Shown here piece by piece: positions 41,216 through 50,017 of a stretch of 64,000 bases of DNA (the first letter of the stretch is position 1; each line of letters opens with the position of its first letter). The notes under the pieces were generated by a model, which had not been told where the DNA came from, did not search any database, and saw only the letters and a list, made by a program, of their open reading frames with translations. Position numbers and translations under genes: made by a program. This stretch comes from Dehalobacter sp. 12DCB1 (GTDB lineage Bacteria > Bacillota > Desulfitobacteriia > Desulfitobacteriales > Syntrophobotulaceae): NCBI RefSeq assembly GCF_004343605.1, contig NZ_POSF01000013.1:124001-188000 (forward strand), read 5' to 3'.

Positions 41216-41326
41216 TGCGCATCTTCCCATCTCCGATCAAATTTATCTATTAATGAAAAACTCCAAATCGCCCTATTGATAGATCACTAACCCTAATATT
41301 ATATCAGATAACCCTATCATTCAATA

Positions 41327-42244
41327 CTAGGCCAAAAAACCCTGCAGAATCATATCTTCAGCTTCTTTTTCCGTGAGGCCAAGCGTCATCAGCTTAATCA
41401 GCTGATCGTTTGCAATCCTGCCGATCGCCGCCTCATGGATCAGCTGCGCATCCGAATGGAAGGCCGAAATTTCCGGAATAGAAGAAACTTTCGCTTGATC
41501 CATAATAATGGAATCACATTGAATATGTCCGCGGCATTGGGCATACCCGCGCATATTCAAATGAAAAACTTGGGTGGAATGATCCTGCGCCACGGAACGG
41601 GAAATGATCTGGGCGGCAGCATCTTCGCCTATCAGCTCAACTGTAATATCGGATTCGGCATTCTGGTTGGTGGTAGTCAGCAGTCTTTCCATGACAATCA
41701 GACGCGCGTTCTTATGCAGGCGTACTTCCGTATCCCTTTTTGTCTGGTCGACGCCTCTAATCTGAACCATTTCCAGCTCAGCCACGCCGCCCTCTTCGAC
41801 TTCAATAATCGTCTTCGGATTCAAAATTCTTTCTCCGCTGCCATCGCCTTCGCCATAGTGTTTTTCCACATACTTCATCTTAGCACCCTTGCGGACAAAA
41901 AATTCGTGAACGCCGTCATGCTGGGCTTTCTTGCTTCCCGGATTATGAATCCCGCAGCCGGCCACAATCAGAACGTCCGAGTCGGCGCCGATTTCAAATG
42001 TATTATAAACGAGGTCATCGATCCCTTCAGACAGAATAACCGGAATATGCACACTTTCTCCTTTGGTTCCGGGTTTCACGATGATATCAATGCCAGGCTT
42101 GTCCTGCTTGGTGACAATGTCAATATTGGCGGTCGTGTTCCGTCCTGCTTTCTCGCCATTTTTACGGATATTATAGGCCCCATGAGGTATTTCATGCAAA
42201 TCGGCGACTTCAGCCAGAATTTTTTTATCAATCGCATTCAACAT
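41327..42244 (-). CDS. sufB: SufB/SufD-like scaffold protein of a minimal SUF system
   Basis: 305 residues, shorter than classical SufB (about 460). The beta-helix core is recognisable (GVAELEMVQIRGVDQTKRDTEVRLHKNARLIVMERLLTT..., RGYAQCRGHIQCDSIIMDQAKVSSIPEI) followed by the conserved C-terminal ISAFHSDAQLIHEAAIGRIANDQLIKLMTLGLTEKEAEDMILQGFL. Cys in AGCGIHNPG and AQCRGHIQCD may act in cluster assembly. It forms a two-gene unit with sufC and no sufS, sufU or sufD, resembling the SMS (SUF-like minimal) systems of anaerobes. It overlaps sufC by 17 bases. Confidence 0.88.
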   Translation of the reverse strand: MLNAIDKKILAEVADLHEIPHGAYNIRKNGEKAGRNTTANIDIVTKQDKPGIDIIVKPGTKGESVHIPVILSEGIDDLVYNTFEIGADSDVLIVAGCGIHNPGSKKAQHDGVHEFFVRKGAKMKYVEKHYGEGDGSGERILNPKTIIEVEEGGVAELEMVQIRGVDQTKRDTEVRLHKNARLIVMERLLTTTNQNAESDITVELIGEDAAAQIISRSVAQDHSTQVFHLNMRGYAQCRGHIQCDSIIMDQAKVSSIPEISAFHSDAQLIHEAAIGRIANDQLIKLMTLGLTEKEAEDMILQGFLA

Positions 42245-42986
42245 TGGCTTTTCCTCCTACAATGGTACAGTTGTTTCTACATTCGCAGTTGGAATCCAAC
42301 AGCTCAATTTCACCCAGAATTTTAGCCTTGGTGGTCACTTCGCTGATTTTCCCGTCGGACACTAAAACAACCTGGTCCGCCAGACGGAGAATCCGTTCCT
42401 GGTGGGAGATGATTACAATCGTCGTGTCATATTTTTTATTTAAACTTTGGAACGTCTCGGTCAGCTTCTGGAAGCTCCACAGGTCAATCCCTGCTTCCGG
42501 TTCATCAAAAACAGCCACTTTCAGGTTGCGCGCCAAAATACTGGCGATTTCGACTCTCTTTAATTCCCCACCCGAAAAGCTCGCATTAATTTCCCTGTCC
42601 AAGTAATCCTGCGCACATAAACCTACATCATAAAGCAAATCGCAGGAATTTACCTTTTTATCTGGACCGGCAGCCAGTTTCAAAATATCGCGGACTTTCA
42701 TTCCTTTGAAACGGGGCGGTGACTGAAACGCATAGCCGATACCCAGTCGTGCTCTTTCTGTAATTCCCATATCGGTAATATCGGTACCATCTAAAAGTAT
42801 TTTTCCTGCCGTAGGCTGGTAAATACCCATAATCACTTTGGCGATCGAGGATTTTCCTCCCCCGTTCGGACCTGTCATGACATAAATTTTTCTCTTATCC
42901 AGGGTGAGACTGATGTTCTCAAGGATTTCCACATCTGTTCCCTTGTCATCGTCTAACGTCAGGCCGACATTTATCAGTTCCAACAT
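42228..42986 (-). CDS. sufC: SufC-like ATPase of a minimal SUF system
   Basis: 252 residues. ABC ATPase motifs are TGPNGGGKSSIAKVIMG (Walker A), FSGGELKRVEIASILARN (signature) and VAVFDEPEAGIDLWSF (Walker B with the SufC-typical EAGID). It powers Fe-S cluster assembly on SufB. The ATG has GGTGG seven bases upstream. A TATAAT-containing region and an 18-codon frame lie in the 208-base gap upstream. The final residues have several Cys (SNCECRNNCTIVGGKANVECD), unusual for SufC. Confidence 0.88.
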   Translation of the reverse strand: MLELINVGLTLDDDKGTDVEILENISLTLDKRKIYVMTGPNGGGKSSIAKVIMGIYQPTAGKILLDGTDITDMGITERARLGIGYAFQSPPRFKGMKVRDILKLAAGPDKKVNSCDLLYDVGLCAQDYLDREINASFSGGELKRVEIASILARNLKVAVFDEPEAGIDLWSFQKLTETFQSLNKKYDTTIVIISHQERILRLADQVVLVSDGKISEVTTKAKILGEIELLDSNCECRNNCTIVGGKANVECD

Positions 42987-43194
42987 CTCAATACCACCTT
43001 TTAAGCATTTTCCAATTTGAAAATTTCAGCAACATCTTCCATAACATCTTCCATCATTATCTTTGATAGATATTTCTCCGGATATTATAGCATCCCAAAT
43101 AAAATAAAGGAAATCCCAGTATTCTTAAAAATTCTTAATTACATTGTTAACGCCCAAAGAAACCATTGATTGCTATTGAGGGCAAATATCTTCC

Positions 43195-43725
43195 TTAATG
43201 GTTATAGAGCACAAGTGTGAAAAAACCGACTTTTCCCATTCCTGCGTTATACGTCATATTCTGATCCATGGACATCCGGACAACATCAATCCCGCTGCCT
43301 TCCATCGAATATTGCTTTTTATCCGGAAAGCGGCAAGGCTCTCCTTCGAGGGCCGAGCATTGCTCGCACAATGTGCAAGGACCTGCGCCCATGATCAGAA
43401 CATCATCCGCAGTGAGTTCTTTCCGCAGCGCTTTGTTCAGATTATCCAGAATCTCAACCGACTCCTTCATTTCTTTTCTGGAACGGATCGAGATGATCTT
43501 GCAGAGAATGAAAGCGTGACCGTATTTCTGGACCCTGGCTTTTCTTTCCTCCTCCGTACCTGCTCCGGGCGGGCAGGCATGGTTCTTTCCAAAATTCCCG
43601 CAAGTATTTCTTGCGCACTGATCGAATACATCCCGTGAAAAAACAATGTTATCAACTTTGATTTCTCTGTATTCGTCAAATCCCAATTTAGTGAAGGTTT
43701 CGATTAACCGCTCTCTTAGCTCCAT
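43195..43725 (-). CDS. DUF2284 predicted metal-binding protein
   Basis: 176 residues. Cys-rich blocks CARNTCGNFGKNHACPPG (near residue 40) and GAGPCTLCEQCSALEGEPCRFPDK (near 115-135) are the DUF2284 pattern and look like Fe-S or zinc ligands; the CxxCxxC spacing favours an iron-sulfur cluster. The family is common in anaerobes and methanogens, and its function is unknown. Preceded by a good AAGGAG site; its end faces the sufC promoter region. Confidence 0.82.
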   Translation of the reverse strand: MELRERLIETFTKLGFDEYREIKVDNIVFSRDVFDQCARNTCGNFGKNHACPPGAGTEEERKARVQKYGHAFILCKIISIRSRKEMKESVEILDNLNKALRKELTADDVLIMGAGPCTLCEQCSALEGEPCRFPDKKQYSMEGSGIDVVRMSMDQNMTYNAGMGKVGFFTLVLYNH

Positions 43726-43847
43726 GTTCTTTAGCTCCTTTTTTTCTTCATTTCTGGCGAGCAGGAAGCTTGGAACCTTACATATGGAATACTATACAAA
43801 CTGATCAATTAATTCAAGGGCAAAAAGATTGTTAAAATAATAAATGT

Positions 43848-43874
43848 AAAAAACTCCAGGTTATTAAGCTGGAG
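43848..43874 (-). terminator. Terminator after tRNA-Val
   Basis: CTCCAG/CTGGAG stem (43854-43859 with 43869-43874) followed on the minus strand by TTTTTT, 25 bases beyond the tRNA CCA end. Confidence 0.85.
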
Positions 43875-43898
43875 CTTTGGTTTCATTGTATAAAATTT

Positions 43899-43975
43899 TG
43901 GTGGGTTTGATAGGATTCGAACCTACGACCCCCGCGATGTGAACACGGTGCTCTAACCGGCTGAGCTACAAACCC
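43899..43975 (-). tRNA. tRNA-Val (anticodon CAC)
   Basis: A complete cloverleaf on the minus strand: acceptor GGGTTTG/CAAACCC, D-arm GCTC...GAGC, anticodon stem CCGTG/CGCGG with loop TTCACAT (anticodon CAC, reads GTG), T-arm with GGTTCGAATCC, discriminator A and an encoded CCA. Confidence 0.96.
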
Positions 43976-44037
43976 ACAAATGGCATGCACATGGTTTATT
44001 ATAGCGCTATTATCTGGGAAATGCTACCCTAAAAGCT

Positions 44038-44862
44038 CTAAAAAGCAACGATAATTCCTTTTTTGCCCGCATAGGTCGCAATGGTTGCTCCCATTTGGTT
44101 AATGATAATTTTCTTGGGATGATAACGTTTCTGAAGTTCAGCAGCGATCGCTTGGGCATCGGTTAGATTATCAACATGCGTAATCCCGATTATCCGGCCG
44201 GTAAGATCCGAACATCTTTCCCCAACCAATTCGATCAGCCTGCTCAGAGACTTGTTTCGTCCGCGGATTTTTTCCAGCATTTCCGCTCTTCCATCCACAT
44301 TATGCAGTATCGCCTTAATATCAAGGATTTTAGCTAAAGAACCCTGGAACTTACTTAAACGTCCGCCCTTAACAATGTTCTCCACAGTATCTAAAAGGAT
44401 CAGGAATTTCATTTCGTCCCGCATTTTTGTCAGGCCGCTCAAGACTGCATCAAACGCAAGTCCGGCCTCGCAAAATTCCACGGCCTTCAATACCTGCAGT
44501 CCATGCCCGAGAGATCCGGCCAGTGTATCAAATATGGTTACCTCAGCGTTACCAGACAGTTCCCTGCCCAGATTTGCTGAAGCAAAGGAACCGCTTAGAT
44601 ACGAAGATATGGTCAGGCACAAGACCGGACCTTTCCCTGACAGCTCTTGAAAAACCTGCGCGAATTTTGCGGGTGCGGGCTGCGAGGTCTTCGGAAGTTC
44701 GGCTGAAGCATACATTTCCTGATAAAAATACTCTGGGGTGATGTCCTCCCCTTCAGTATACTCCTTACCATTGACCCGAATCGCTAACGGAACAACATGG
44801 ATACAGTGTTTTTCCAGTAAGTCCTTCGGAACATCGGCTGAACTGTCCGTGACAATATGCAT
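44038..44862 (-). CDS. DegV-family fatty-acid-binding protein
   Basis: 274 residues. The DegV plan is clear: MHIVTDSSADVPKDLLEK at the N-terminus, VNGKEYTEGEDITPEYFY, SQPAPAKFAQVF, LTISSYLSGSFASA and the lipid headgroup region. Related proteins (FakB) bind a fatty acid and present it to FakA kinase; no FakA is visible here, so the role is by family only. The start ATG has GGGGAGGGGAAAAAG upstream. Upstream it is separated from the site-2 protease gene by 27 bases on the same strand, so they may share a transcript. Confidence 0.88.
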   Translation of the reverse strand: MHIVTDSSADVPKDLLEKHCIHVVPLAIRVNGKEYTEGEDITPEYFYQEMYASAELPKTSQPAPAKFAQVFQELSGKGPVLCLTISSYLSGSFASANLGRELSGNAEVTIFDTLAGSLGHGLQVLKAVEFCEAGLAFDAVLSGLTKMRDEMKFLILLDTVENIVKGGRLSKFQGSLAKILDIKAILHNVDGRAEMLEKIRGRNKSLSRLIELVGERCSDLTGRIIGITHVDNLTDAQAIAAELQKRYHPKKIIINQMGATIATYAGKKGIIVAF

Positions 44863-44889
44863 CTTTTTCCCCTCCCCTTACGATCTATG

Positions 44890-45519
44890 TCAGAGTAAAG
44901 GACTGATTAGAAACTTGTAGATATGCTCAATCGGTGGCCCGATTACAATATTGATCACATTTGTAATAATCAGAATCAGTAAGATAAACGTGCTCATCTG
45001 ATAAATCCGGCTGTACAGACTGCTGTCTTTCAGACCGAGCAAACCAAAGACAACATGGGAACCGTCAAGCGGCGGGATTGGCAGAAGGTTAAAAACAAAC
45101 AAGACAACATTCATCCAGACCGCGTAAAAAAAGATATTTTGCAGGATATATAAAGTATCCCCATCGAGGATGCTCTCCGGAATATAACCGATGGCCCATA
45201 TCAGGACCACGAAACATACCGCAAGCAACAAGTTCATCACCGGTCCGGCCAGGGATACCAGGATATCATCTCTTTTTCTATTTTTAAAGTTACTGATGTC
45301 AACCTGAACAGGCTTAGCCCAGCCAAAATGAGCGACAACCAGCATCAGAAACCCAATAATGTCAATATGAACCAACGGGTTAAGCGACGTCCTGCCCTGC
45401 AGTCTGGGCGTATCGTCACCGAACCACACTGCGGTCTGGGCGTGGGCAAATTCATGAAAGGTAAGACCAATAATGATTCCGGGCAACATATAAAGGGTTT
45501 GAACAATATCAAAATTCAT
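44890..45519 (-). CDS. Site-2 protease family (M50) membrane metalloprotease
   Basis: 209 residues with five or six membrane helices. The zinc motif is in GLTFHEFAHAQTAVWFGD (HExxH) and the third ligand in FNLLPIPPLDGSHVVFGL (the LDG motif). This short architecture without PDZ matches YwhC-like proteins, whose substrates are unknown; intramembrane cleavage of a regulatory protein is the family theme. AAGGAAG lies six bases before ATG. Downstream neighbour is degV-like. Confidence 0.85.
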   Translation of the reverse strand: MNFDIVQTLYMLPGIIIGLTFHEFAHAQTAVWFGDDTPRLQGRTSLNPLVHIDIIGFLMLVVAHFGWAKPVQVDISNFKNRKRDDILVSLAGPVMNLLLAVCFVVLIWAIGYIPESILDGDTLYILQNIFFYAVWMNVVLFVFNLLPIPPLDGSHVVFGLLGLKDSSLYSRIYQMSTFILLILIITNVINIVIGPPIEHIYKFLISPLL

Positions 45520-45707
45520 GCTTTACTTCCTTTCGGGTAACATACTATGTTCTCTTAACTTTTGAGAGGCCGCCATATCAAGGGTAAAATCCTATAATCC
45601 TAATAATACATAATTCCGACCGATTTGACAAAGGAATACTTCAGATACAATATAAGATACAGGACGAAGCTTAAGAATATGTGAATAAAGAAAAGGAAGT
45701 GATCCTT

Positions 45708-46055
45708 ATGGAAAAACATTTTCTTAAAAACATTGATTTTGGTAAAGTTCTGGATATGGCTTCTTTGGTAGATTACCAGAACGGTCAGGTCGTCAGCAGA
45801 ACGCTGGCCCAGAGCAAAGCCTTAAGTCTGACACTTTTTGCGTTTGATCTGGGAGAAGAGATCAGCTCCCACTCCTCTGGCGGAGATGCGATGGTCTACA
45901 TCCTTGATGGCAGCGCCCGGATCACGATCGGATCTCAGGACTATGTGCTGGAAAAAGGCCAGACCATCGTCATGCCTGCAGCTATCCCGCACGCAATATT
46001 TGCTGCCGCGAAATTCAAAATGCTACTGATCGTTGTATTCAATATTGACGCATAA
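45708..46055 (+). CDS. Small cupin-domain protein
   Basis: 115 residues from ATG 45708 (AAAGGAAGTGAT upstream); the frame extends to a GTG at 45681 but without better spacing. One cupin: FDLGEEISSHSSGGDAMVYILDGSARITIG and LEKGQTIVMPAAIPHAIFAAAKFKMLLIVVF. Only some of the usual metal ligands are present (His in SSHSS, Glu is replaced, His in IPHAI), so the site may be incomplete. A TTGACA (45625-45630) with CAATAT 17 bases later is a likely promoter. Distinct from the aro-operon cupin. Confidence 0.78.
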   Translation: MEKHFLKNIDFGKVLDMASLVDYQNGQVVSRTLAQSKALSLTLFAFDLGEEISSHSSGGDAMVYILDGSARITIGSQDYVLEKGQTIVMPAAIPHAIFAAAKFKMLLIVVFNIDA

Positions 46056-46071
46056 CAGACTTTGCTTACAC

Positions 46072-46104
46072 AAGAACCCCCTGCAATCGGGAGGTTTCTT
46101 GATT
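46072..46104 (+). terminator. Terminator-like hairpin after the cupin gene
   Basis: AAGAA-CCCCC/GGGAGG-TTTCTT arms with a TGCAATC loop region, 17 bases beyond the stop codon. The following T-tract is poor. Confidence 0.5.
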
Positions 46105-46160
46105 CTGATGATCTTCGGTTCAATGTTCTATCTATGCTATCAGCTTATCTGTATACCTTC

Positions 46161-48113
46161 CTATCGTTTGAAGCCTCTTCCGTCTCCCGGTGCGCCACCG
46201 GATCCAGGCTGAGTGCTCCCGGCTCTGCCGCCCATTCCTCCGCTATAGGAACCGACACGCGTAACCTTCTCGGAAATCGCAACCTCTTCGTAGCATGTTC
46301 CAGCCGTATAGGTTCCACCTGAATAGAGACCGTTTGCAGAGGTGCCTGTTGAACTTCCCCCATAATAAATCTTGTAGGTTGTGCCTTTGGTTAATTCCGA
46401 TGAACATACGACCAGATTCCGGAACGTTTTGGTCGGCGCGAAAGTAAGTACTTCTTTTCCATCTGCAGTTTCGATCCTGACGATGGTCCCGGCCTGCTGA
46501 TCAGACGGCAGGTTAATGTTCAAAGCGTAGAGGGATGAATTCGTATCCGGAGCCTCTGCCATGCCTGCGCTGCCTGCCGCTACCAGGAACCCGCCGGTTA
46601 CGGTGAATGATCCGGTATAATCCAGAGCACCGTTGCCGTTGTCCGTTGGTCCGTTGACAATGACCTTTCCATCGGTCATGGTGACCGCTCCGTTGATATC
46701 AATCCCATCACCGCCTGAGTCAACAACGATGGTACCACCATTGATGCTCATACTGCAGTCACCCGAAGACGCAAAATCATTTTGACCGGGCCGGCCATTC
46801 GCCGAGGAAGAATCTGTACCGCCTGCACCGTTGATGCCATCGTCGCTTGACTTGACGTTCATATTCCCGCCATGGATATTGATCACAGCACTTTCAATGC
46901 CTTCATAGGATTTCGTAATCGCAATCTCTCCGGCGTCAATATTCAGTGTCGCATCGGAATGCATCCCGTCATCTCCGGCTGTAATATTGATCTTTCCGCC
47001 GCTTACCGTTAAACTGCCGTTGGAATGAATCCCGTCGTCCGCCGAGTCAATGCTGATCGTGCCTCCTTCGATCGTGACCACAGAACCAGCCTTGATTCCT
47101 TTCATACTGCCGGTGGACATACTGTCATCCTTCGAAGCAGTGTCAGGTGCGGCACCGCCGGGTCTCATCATACCTGAATTTGTGTCTGTATTAATGCTGT
47201 TGGCGCTGCCTCCGCCGGACGTAATATCAATCGTTCCGTCTGTGCACCAAATGCTTGTTTCGGCCTGCATCCCGTCTTCACCGGCGGTCATATGGATTGT
47301 TCCTGCTTCGATCAGGATAAAGCCTTTAGCAGCATCCGCATCATTAGAAGATTTAAACCCGTCATCTCCTGCACTCACCGTGATACTGCCATCTTTAACG
47401 GCGATGAAATCACGGCCAATGATCCCGTTATTCACGGCATCGACGGAAATGTTGCCGCTCACGATTCTAAGTTCATCTTGACTCGTTATGCCATTTTTGA
47501 AGTTAGCTTTGACATTCAATGATCCGCTGCCATTAATCGTCAGGTCACTTTTACTGAAGATCACTGCATTCGGTTCCTCTGCCTTAGGATCCGAGTAAGT
47601 GTAGGATGAGCCGTCCTTCAGCGTATTTTTCGTGCCGTCTGCCAGGGTAATGACAGTCTTCTCAGATTTTAGCACATAAATAGGCGCACTGGTTGAACAG
47701 GTCATATCGACACCATTCAGGATCAGTCTGACGGTTTTGCTGTCCTCGGTGTAGACGATCATCTGAGCGTCGGCAATTGTGCCGCTGACAACATACGTAC
47801 CTGCAGATAGAATGGTTATAACGTTATCGACAACGCTGACTCCGCTTCCCTCTGTCTTCGCCGAGCCCCCCGAAAAAGTAATATGCGAGGCCTTGGTATC
47901 ATCCCATTCCGCATTGGTATCTTCATCATTATAATCAACGGATATACGGTTCTCAGTACTGTCCAGGGCGGTACCGGCGCTGTCCGATTCCGCTGTCTTC
48001 TGTGAGGAGCAAGCTGTTAAGGTTAAAAGGGATACGCACAATATGGCAATCATGCCAATGAAAATTATTTTTTTCTTGGGAATATTGGGAGTATTGGGGG
48101 TCTTTGGGCCCAT
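46161..48113 (-). CDS. Secreted Cthe_2159-like beta-helix lipoprotein
   Basis: About 650 residues. A Sec/lipoprotein signal (KKKIIFIGMIAILCVSLLTLTACSSQ, lipobox LTAC) is followed by a long right-handed beta-helix with repeated GTI-GG-DDGI/DDGMHS turns (SADDGIHSNGSLTVSGG, ITAGDDGMHSDATLNI, VKSSDDGINGAGG). It matches the Cthe_2159/DUF4353 family; the founding protein binds acidic polysaccharide and calcium. The Gly-rich C-terminus (RVGSYSGGMGGRAGS...) is low complexity. The Asp-rich turns suggest calcium binding. TTG 48116 is followed at once by ATG 48113, which has AAGGA upstream. Confidence 0.8.
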   Translation of the reverse strand: MGPKTPNTPNIPKKKIIFIGMIAILCVSLLTLTACSSQKTAESDSAGTALDSTENRISVDYNDEDTNAEWDDTKASHITFSGGSAKTEGSGVSVVDNVITILSAGTYVVSGTIADAQMIVYTEDSKTVRLILNGVDMTCSTSAPIYVLKSEKTVITLADGTKNTLKDGSSYTYSDPKAEEPNAVIFSKSDLTINGSGSLNVKANFKNGITSQDELRIVSGNISVDAVNNGIIGRDFIAVKDGSITVSAGDDGFKSSNDADAAKGFILIEAGTIHMTAGEDGMQAETSIWCTDGTIDITSGGGSANSINTDTNSGMMRPGGAAPDTASKDDSMSTGSMKGIKAGSVVTIEGGTISIDSADDGIHSNGSLTVSGGKINITAGDDGMHSDATLNIDAGEIAITKSYEGIESAVINIHGGNMNVKSSDDGINGAGGTDSSSANGRPGQNDFASSGDCSMSINGGTIVVDSGGDGIDINGAVTMTDGKVIVNGPTDNGNGALDYTGSFTVTGGFLVAAGSAGMAEAPDTNSSLYALNINLPSDQQAGTIVRIETADGKEVLTFAPTKTFRNLVVCSSELTKGTTYKIYYGGSSTGTSANGLYSGGTYTAGTCYEEVAISEKVTRVGSYSGGMGGRAGSTQPGSGGAPGDGRGFKR

Positions 48114-48222
48114 CAATCTTCATCCTTTCCAGGAATCTTTTTTTGTGATTGTACAACAGGTTTGTGACCATGAGGTGTAGGCAGTGTGACAAAATGATGA
48201 AAACATTCAACAAACAACAATT

Positions 48223-48247
48223 AAAAGCCGGTTCAGATCGAACCGGC
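48223..48247 (-). terminator. Terminator after the CDF exporter gene
   Basis: GCCGGTTC/GAACCGGC (8 base pairs, 5-base loop), followed on the minus strand by TTTTAATTG, about 110 bases past the CDF stop. Confidence 0.75.
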
Positions 48248-48358
48248 CTTATACTAGGTATCCTATACGAATGTCATTCTGTTTCATCTGTCCATTGTCC
48301 CAAACAAATTCTCATAACAGATTTATCATGCTGTCTTGCGGCAGTTTTACGTATATTT

Positions 48359-49246
48359 TTATTTGTCTATCTCTTTATCTTTCTGGTCTTGATAAGGGTC
48401 AAGATGGATATTCACACGGGTGTTTTTCAACTTGTCACTCATGTCCTTTTTCAGGATTCCGATAATATCATGCGCTTCTTTGACGGTAACGTTGTGATCG
48501 ATCGTAATGTGAAAATCGATGTGCTTCATATTTCCTGATTTTCTTGTTTTAAGCTTGTGATAATCTCTGAATTGATGACTGTGCTCAGAAATGATCTTTT
48601 CGATCTCAGCTTCTTCTTCATCAGAGAGCTTCGAGTCGAGAAGGAAGTTAAAGGCTGTTTTGCATAAGTGAAACGCTTCTTTGATGATCAGCAACGCTAC
48701 GATAACCGCGACAACGGAGTCCAGCACCGCAAATCCGGTAAGTTTAATCAGCAGGATTCCAACGCCGACGCCTAACGACGTATAAACATCGGTTTTTAGG
48801 TGAAGCGCATCTGCTTCCAGGGCCATCGATTCCTCTTCTTTGCCCACTTGATATAATTTTCTTGATACAACCAAATTGACAAGTGCCGATACAAACATTA
48901 CCCCGATGGCAACAGCCGCCTGTTCAATCTCGGCAGGTTCAAATATTTTCTTAATAGCTTCAATAATAATCAGTGCCGCTGCTACAAAAATTAGAAGCCC
49001 TTCAATAAGTCCGGAAATATTTTCGATCTTTCCATGTCCGTAGGGATGGTCCTTATCCGCCGGCTTCGTTGACTGTCTCACTGAGAAAAAGGCGACAATC
49101 GATGCGGCAAGGTCCATACTTGAGTGGATCGCCTCGGAAATAATACTGACGGAACCACTCAAAATGCCTGCTATGATCTTAAATATGATCAGCGCAGTAT
49201 TCGAAATAATGGATAACAATGCAAACTTGACTCTTCTGTCAGCCAC
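48359..49246 (-). CDS. Cation diffusion facilitator metal exporter
   Basis: 295 residues from GTG 49246, which has GGGAGG ten bases upstream; a GTG at 49270 gives eight more residues. Six membrane helices with CDF metal-site motifs: SEAIHSSMDLAAS (helix 2 HxxxD), DHPYGHGKIENISGLIEG, and EADALHLKTDVYTS (helix 5 HxxxD). A C-terminal ferredoxin-like cytoplasmic domain (about 210-290) contains HIDFHITIDHNVTVKEAHDI. It exports divalent cations by proton antiport. The NiCo riboswitch upstream points to Ni2+/Co2+ or Fe2+ as the inducing and exported metal. Confidence 0.92.
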   Translation of the reverse strand: MADRRVKFALLSIISNTALIIFKIIAGILSGSVSIISEAIHSSMDLAASIVAFFSVRQSTKPADKDHPYGHGKIENISGLIEGLLIFVAAALIIIEAIKKIFEPAEIEQAAVAIGVMFVSALVNLVVSRKLYQVGKEEESMALEADALHLKTDVYTSLGVGVGILLIKLTGFAVLDSVVAVIVALLIIKEAFHLCKTAFNFLLDSKLSDEEEAEIEKIISEHSHQFRDYHKLKTRKSGNMKHIDFHITIDHNVTVKEAHDIIGILKKDMSDKLKNTRVNIHLDPYQDQKDKEIDK

Positions 49247-49387
49247 AGCTTTTCTTCCTCCCAAAATCACCTAAAATATCAATTTCATAAAATCCAATCT
49301 AATACCTTGTCGACCTAAAATGATAATATCATGGCGAGCAGATTTCTTGAAAGACAAGGCAAATGATTGAGGAACCCCTTCTTATAT

Positions 49388-49428
49388 AAAAAAAACTGCG
49401 GAACTATAATTGTTGGAAATATAGTCCC
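49388..49428 (-). terminator. Expression-platform terminator of the CDF NiCo riboswitch
   Basis: On the minus strand GGGACTATA (49420-49428) pairs with TATAGTTCC (49400-49408), followed by eight T. The 5' arm is also the conserved 3' strand of the aptamer, so metal binding should prevent termination (an ON switch). Confidence 0.88.
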
Positions 49429-49508
49429 ACAGGATTTGTCTCCTGCTGCCAGTATACCGGCCCAGCCTTATACACCTAAATCAATTTCACGTGTATCGGC
49501 CTGATCGA
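49424..49508 (-). promoter_or_regulatory. NiCo (czcD) riboswitch of the CDF exporter
   Basis: On the minus strand the order GATCAGGCCG, a long hairpin ACACGTGAAATTGATTTAGGTGT, GGCTGGGCCGG, TGGCAGCAGGAG, CCTGTGGGAC matches the four-helix NiCo aptamer (CAGGC...GCAGCC-like...GGCAGCAG...CUGUGGGAC). It lies directly before the CDF gene. The class was described as Ni/Co-responsive, and later work reports Fe(II) sensing. The rest of the 49271-49603 gap has no gene. Confidence 0.9.
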
Positions 49509-49603
49509 TGCGCAATATGATAAATCAAAAATTAGTATATTTGAAAACAACCTCTACTGTCAATATCGTTTTGCCTAAAACTTGAGATAGCTCTACCTAA
49601 AAT

Positions 49604-50017
49604 TTAAGATAGCTCCCTGCGCTTAAATATCATTGCAATCAAGCACACCAATCCTGCTGCCGCTCCGCCCCAGCCGGCCACTTGGAACAGCAGAACGTAA
49701 CCGGATGCAGTCCCGGCAATATCGAGTATCCCCTTCAGCAGACTGCCCACGGTTAATACCGCAATGCTGGAATTATAGATATTGTAATACAAACGGTAGT
49801 TCCTGCGATCGCTGATCCGGGGAACGATCAGCCCCAGCGTAAAGTAGAATACTGCGCCGCCCAGAAGCGGATACAGAAACATCAGGGTCATTGCCGCCGA
49901 ACGAACCCCATGACTGAACTGCGCATAGATATTCGCCACGGCAATAGCTACCGCTGTGAGTATCAGATAGACAATCACTGTTTTGCGGATCTGCCGTGAC
50001 CCTTCCGTACTATTCAT
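49604..50017 (-). CDS. Small four-helix membrane protein, unknown function
   Basis: 137 residues starting at an ATG that overlaps the upstream gene's stop by eight bases (ATGAATAG). Four predicted membrane helices (VIVYLILTAVAIAVANIYA; AAMTLMFLYPLLGGAVFYFTLGLI; SSIAVLTVGSLLKGILDI; YVLLFQVAGWGGAAAGLVCLIAMIF). I recognise no family. Coupling to the phosphodiester glycosidase gene suggests that it works with that exported enzyme, perhaps as a membrane partner; this is inference. Confidence 0.7.
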   Translation of the reverse strand: MNSTEGSRQIRKTVIVYLILTAVAIAVANIYAQFSHGVRSAAMTLMFLYPLLGGAVFYFTLGLIVPRISDRRNYRLYYNIYNSSIAVLTVGSLLKGILDIAGTASGYVLLFQVAGWGGAAAGLVCLIAMIFKRRELS

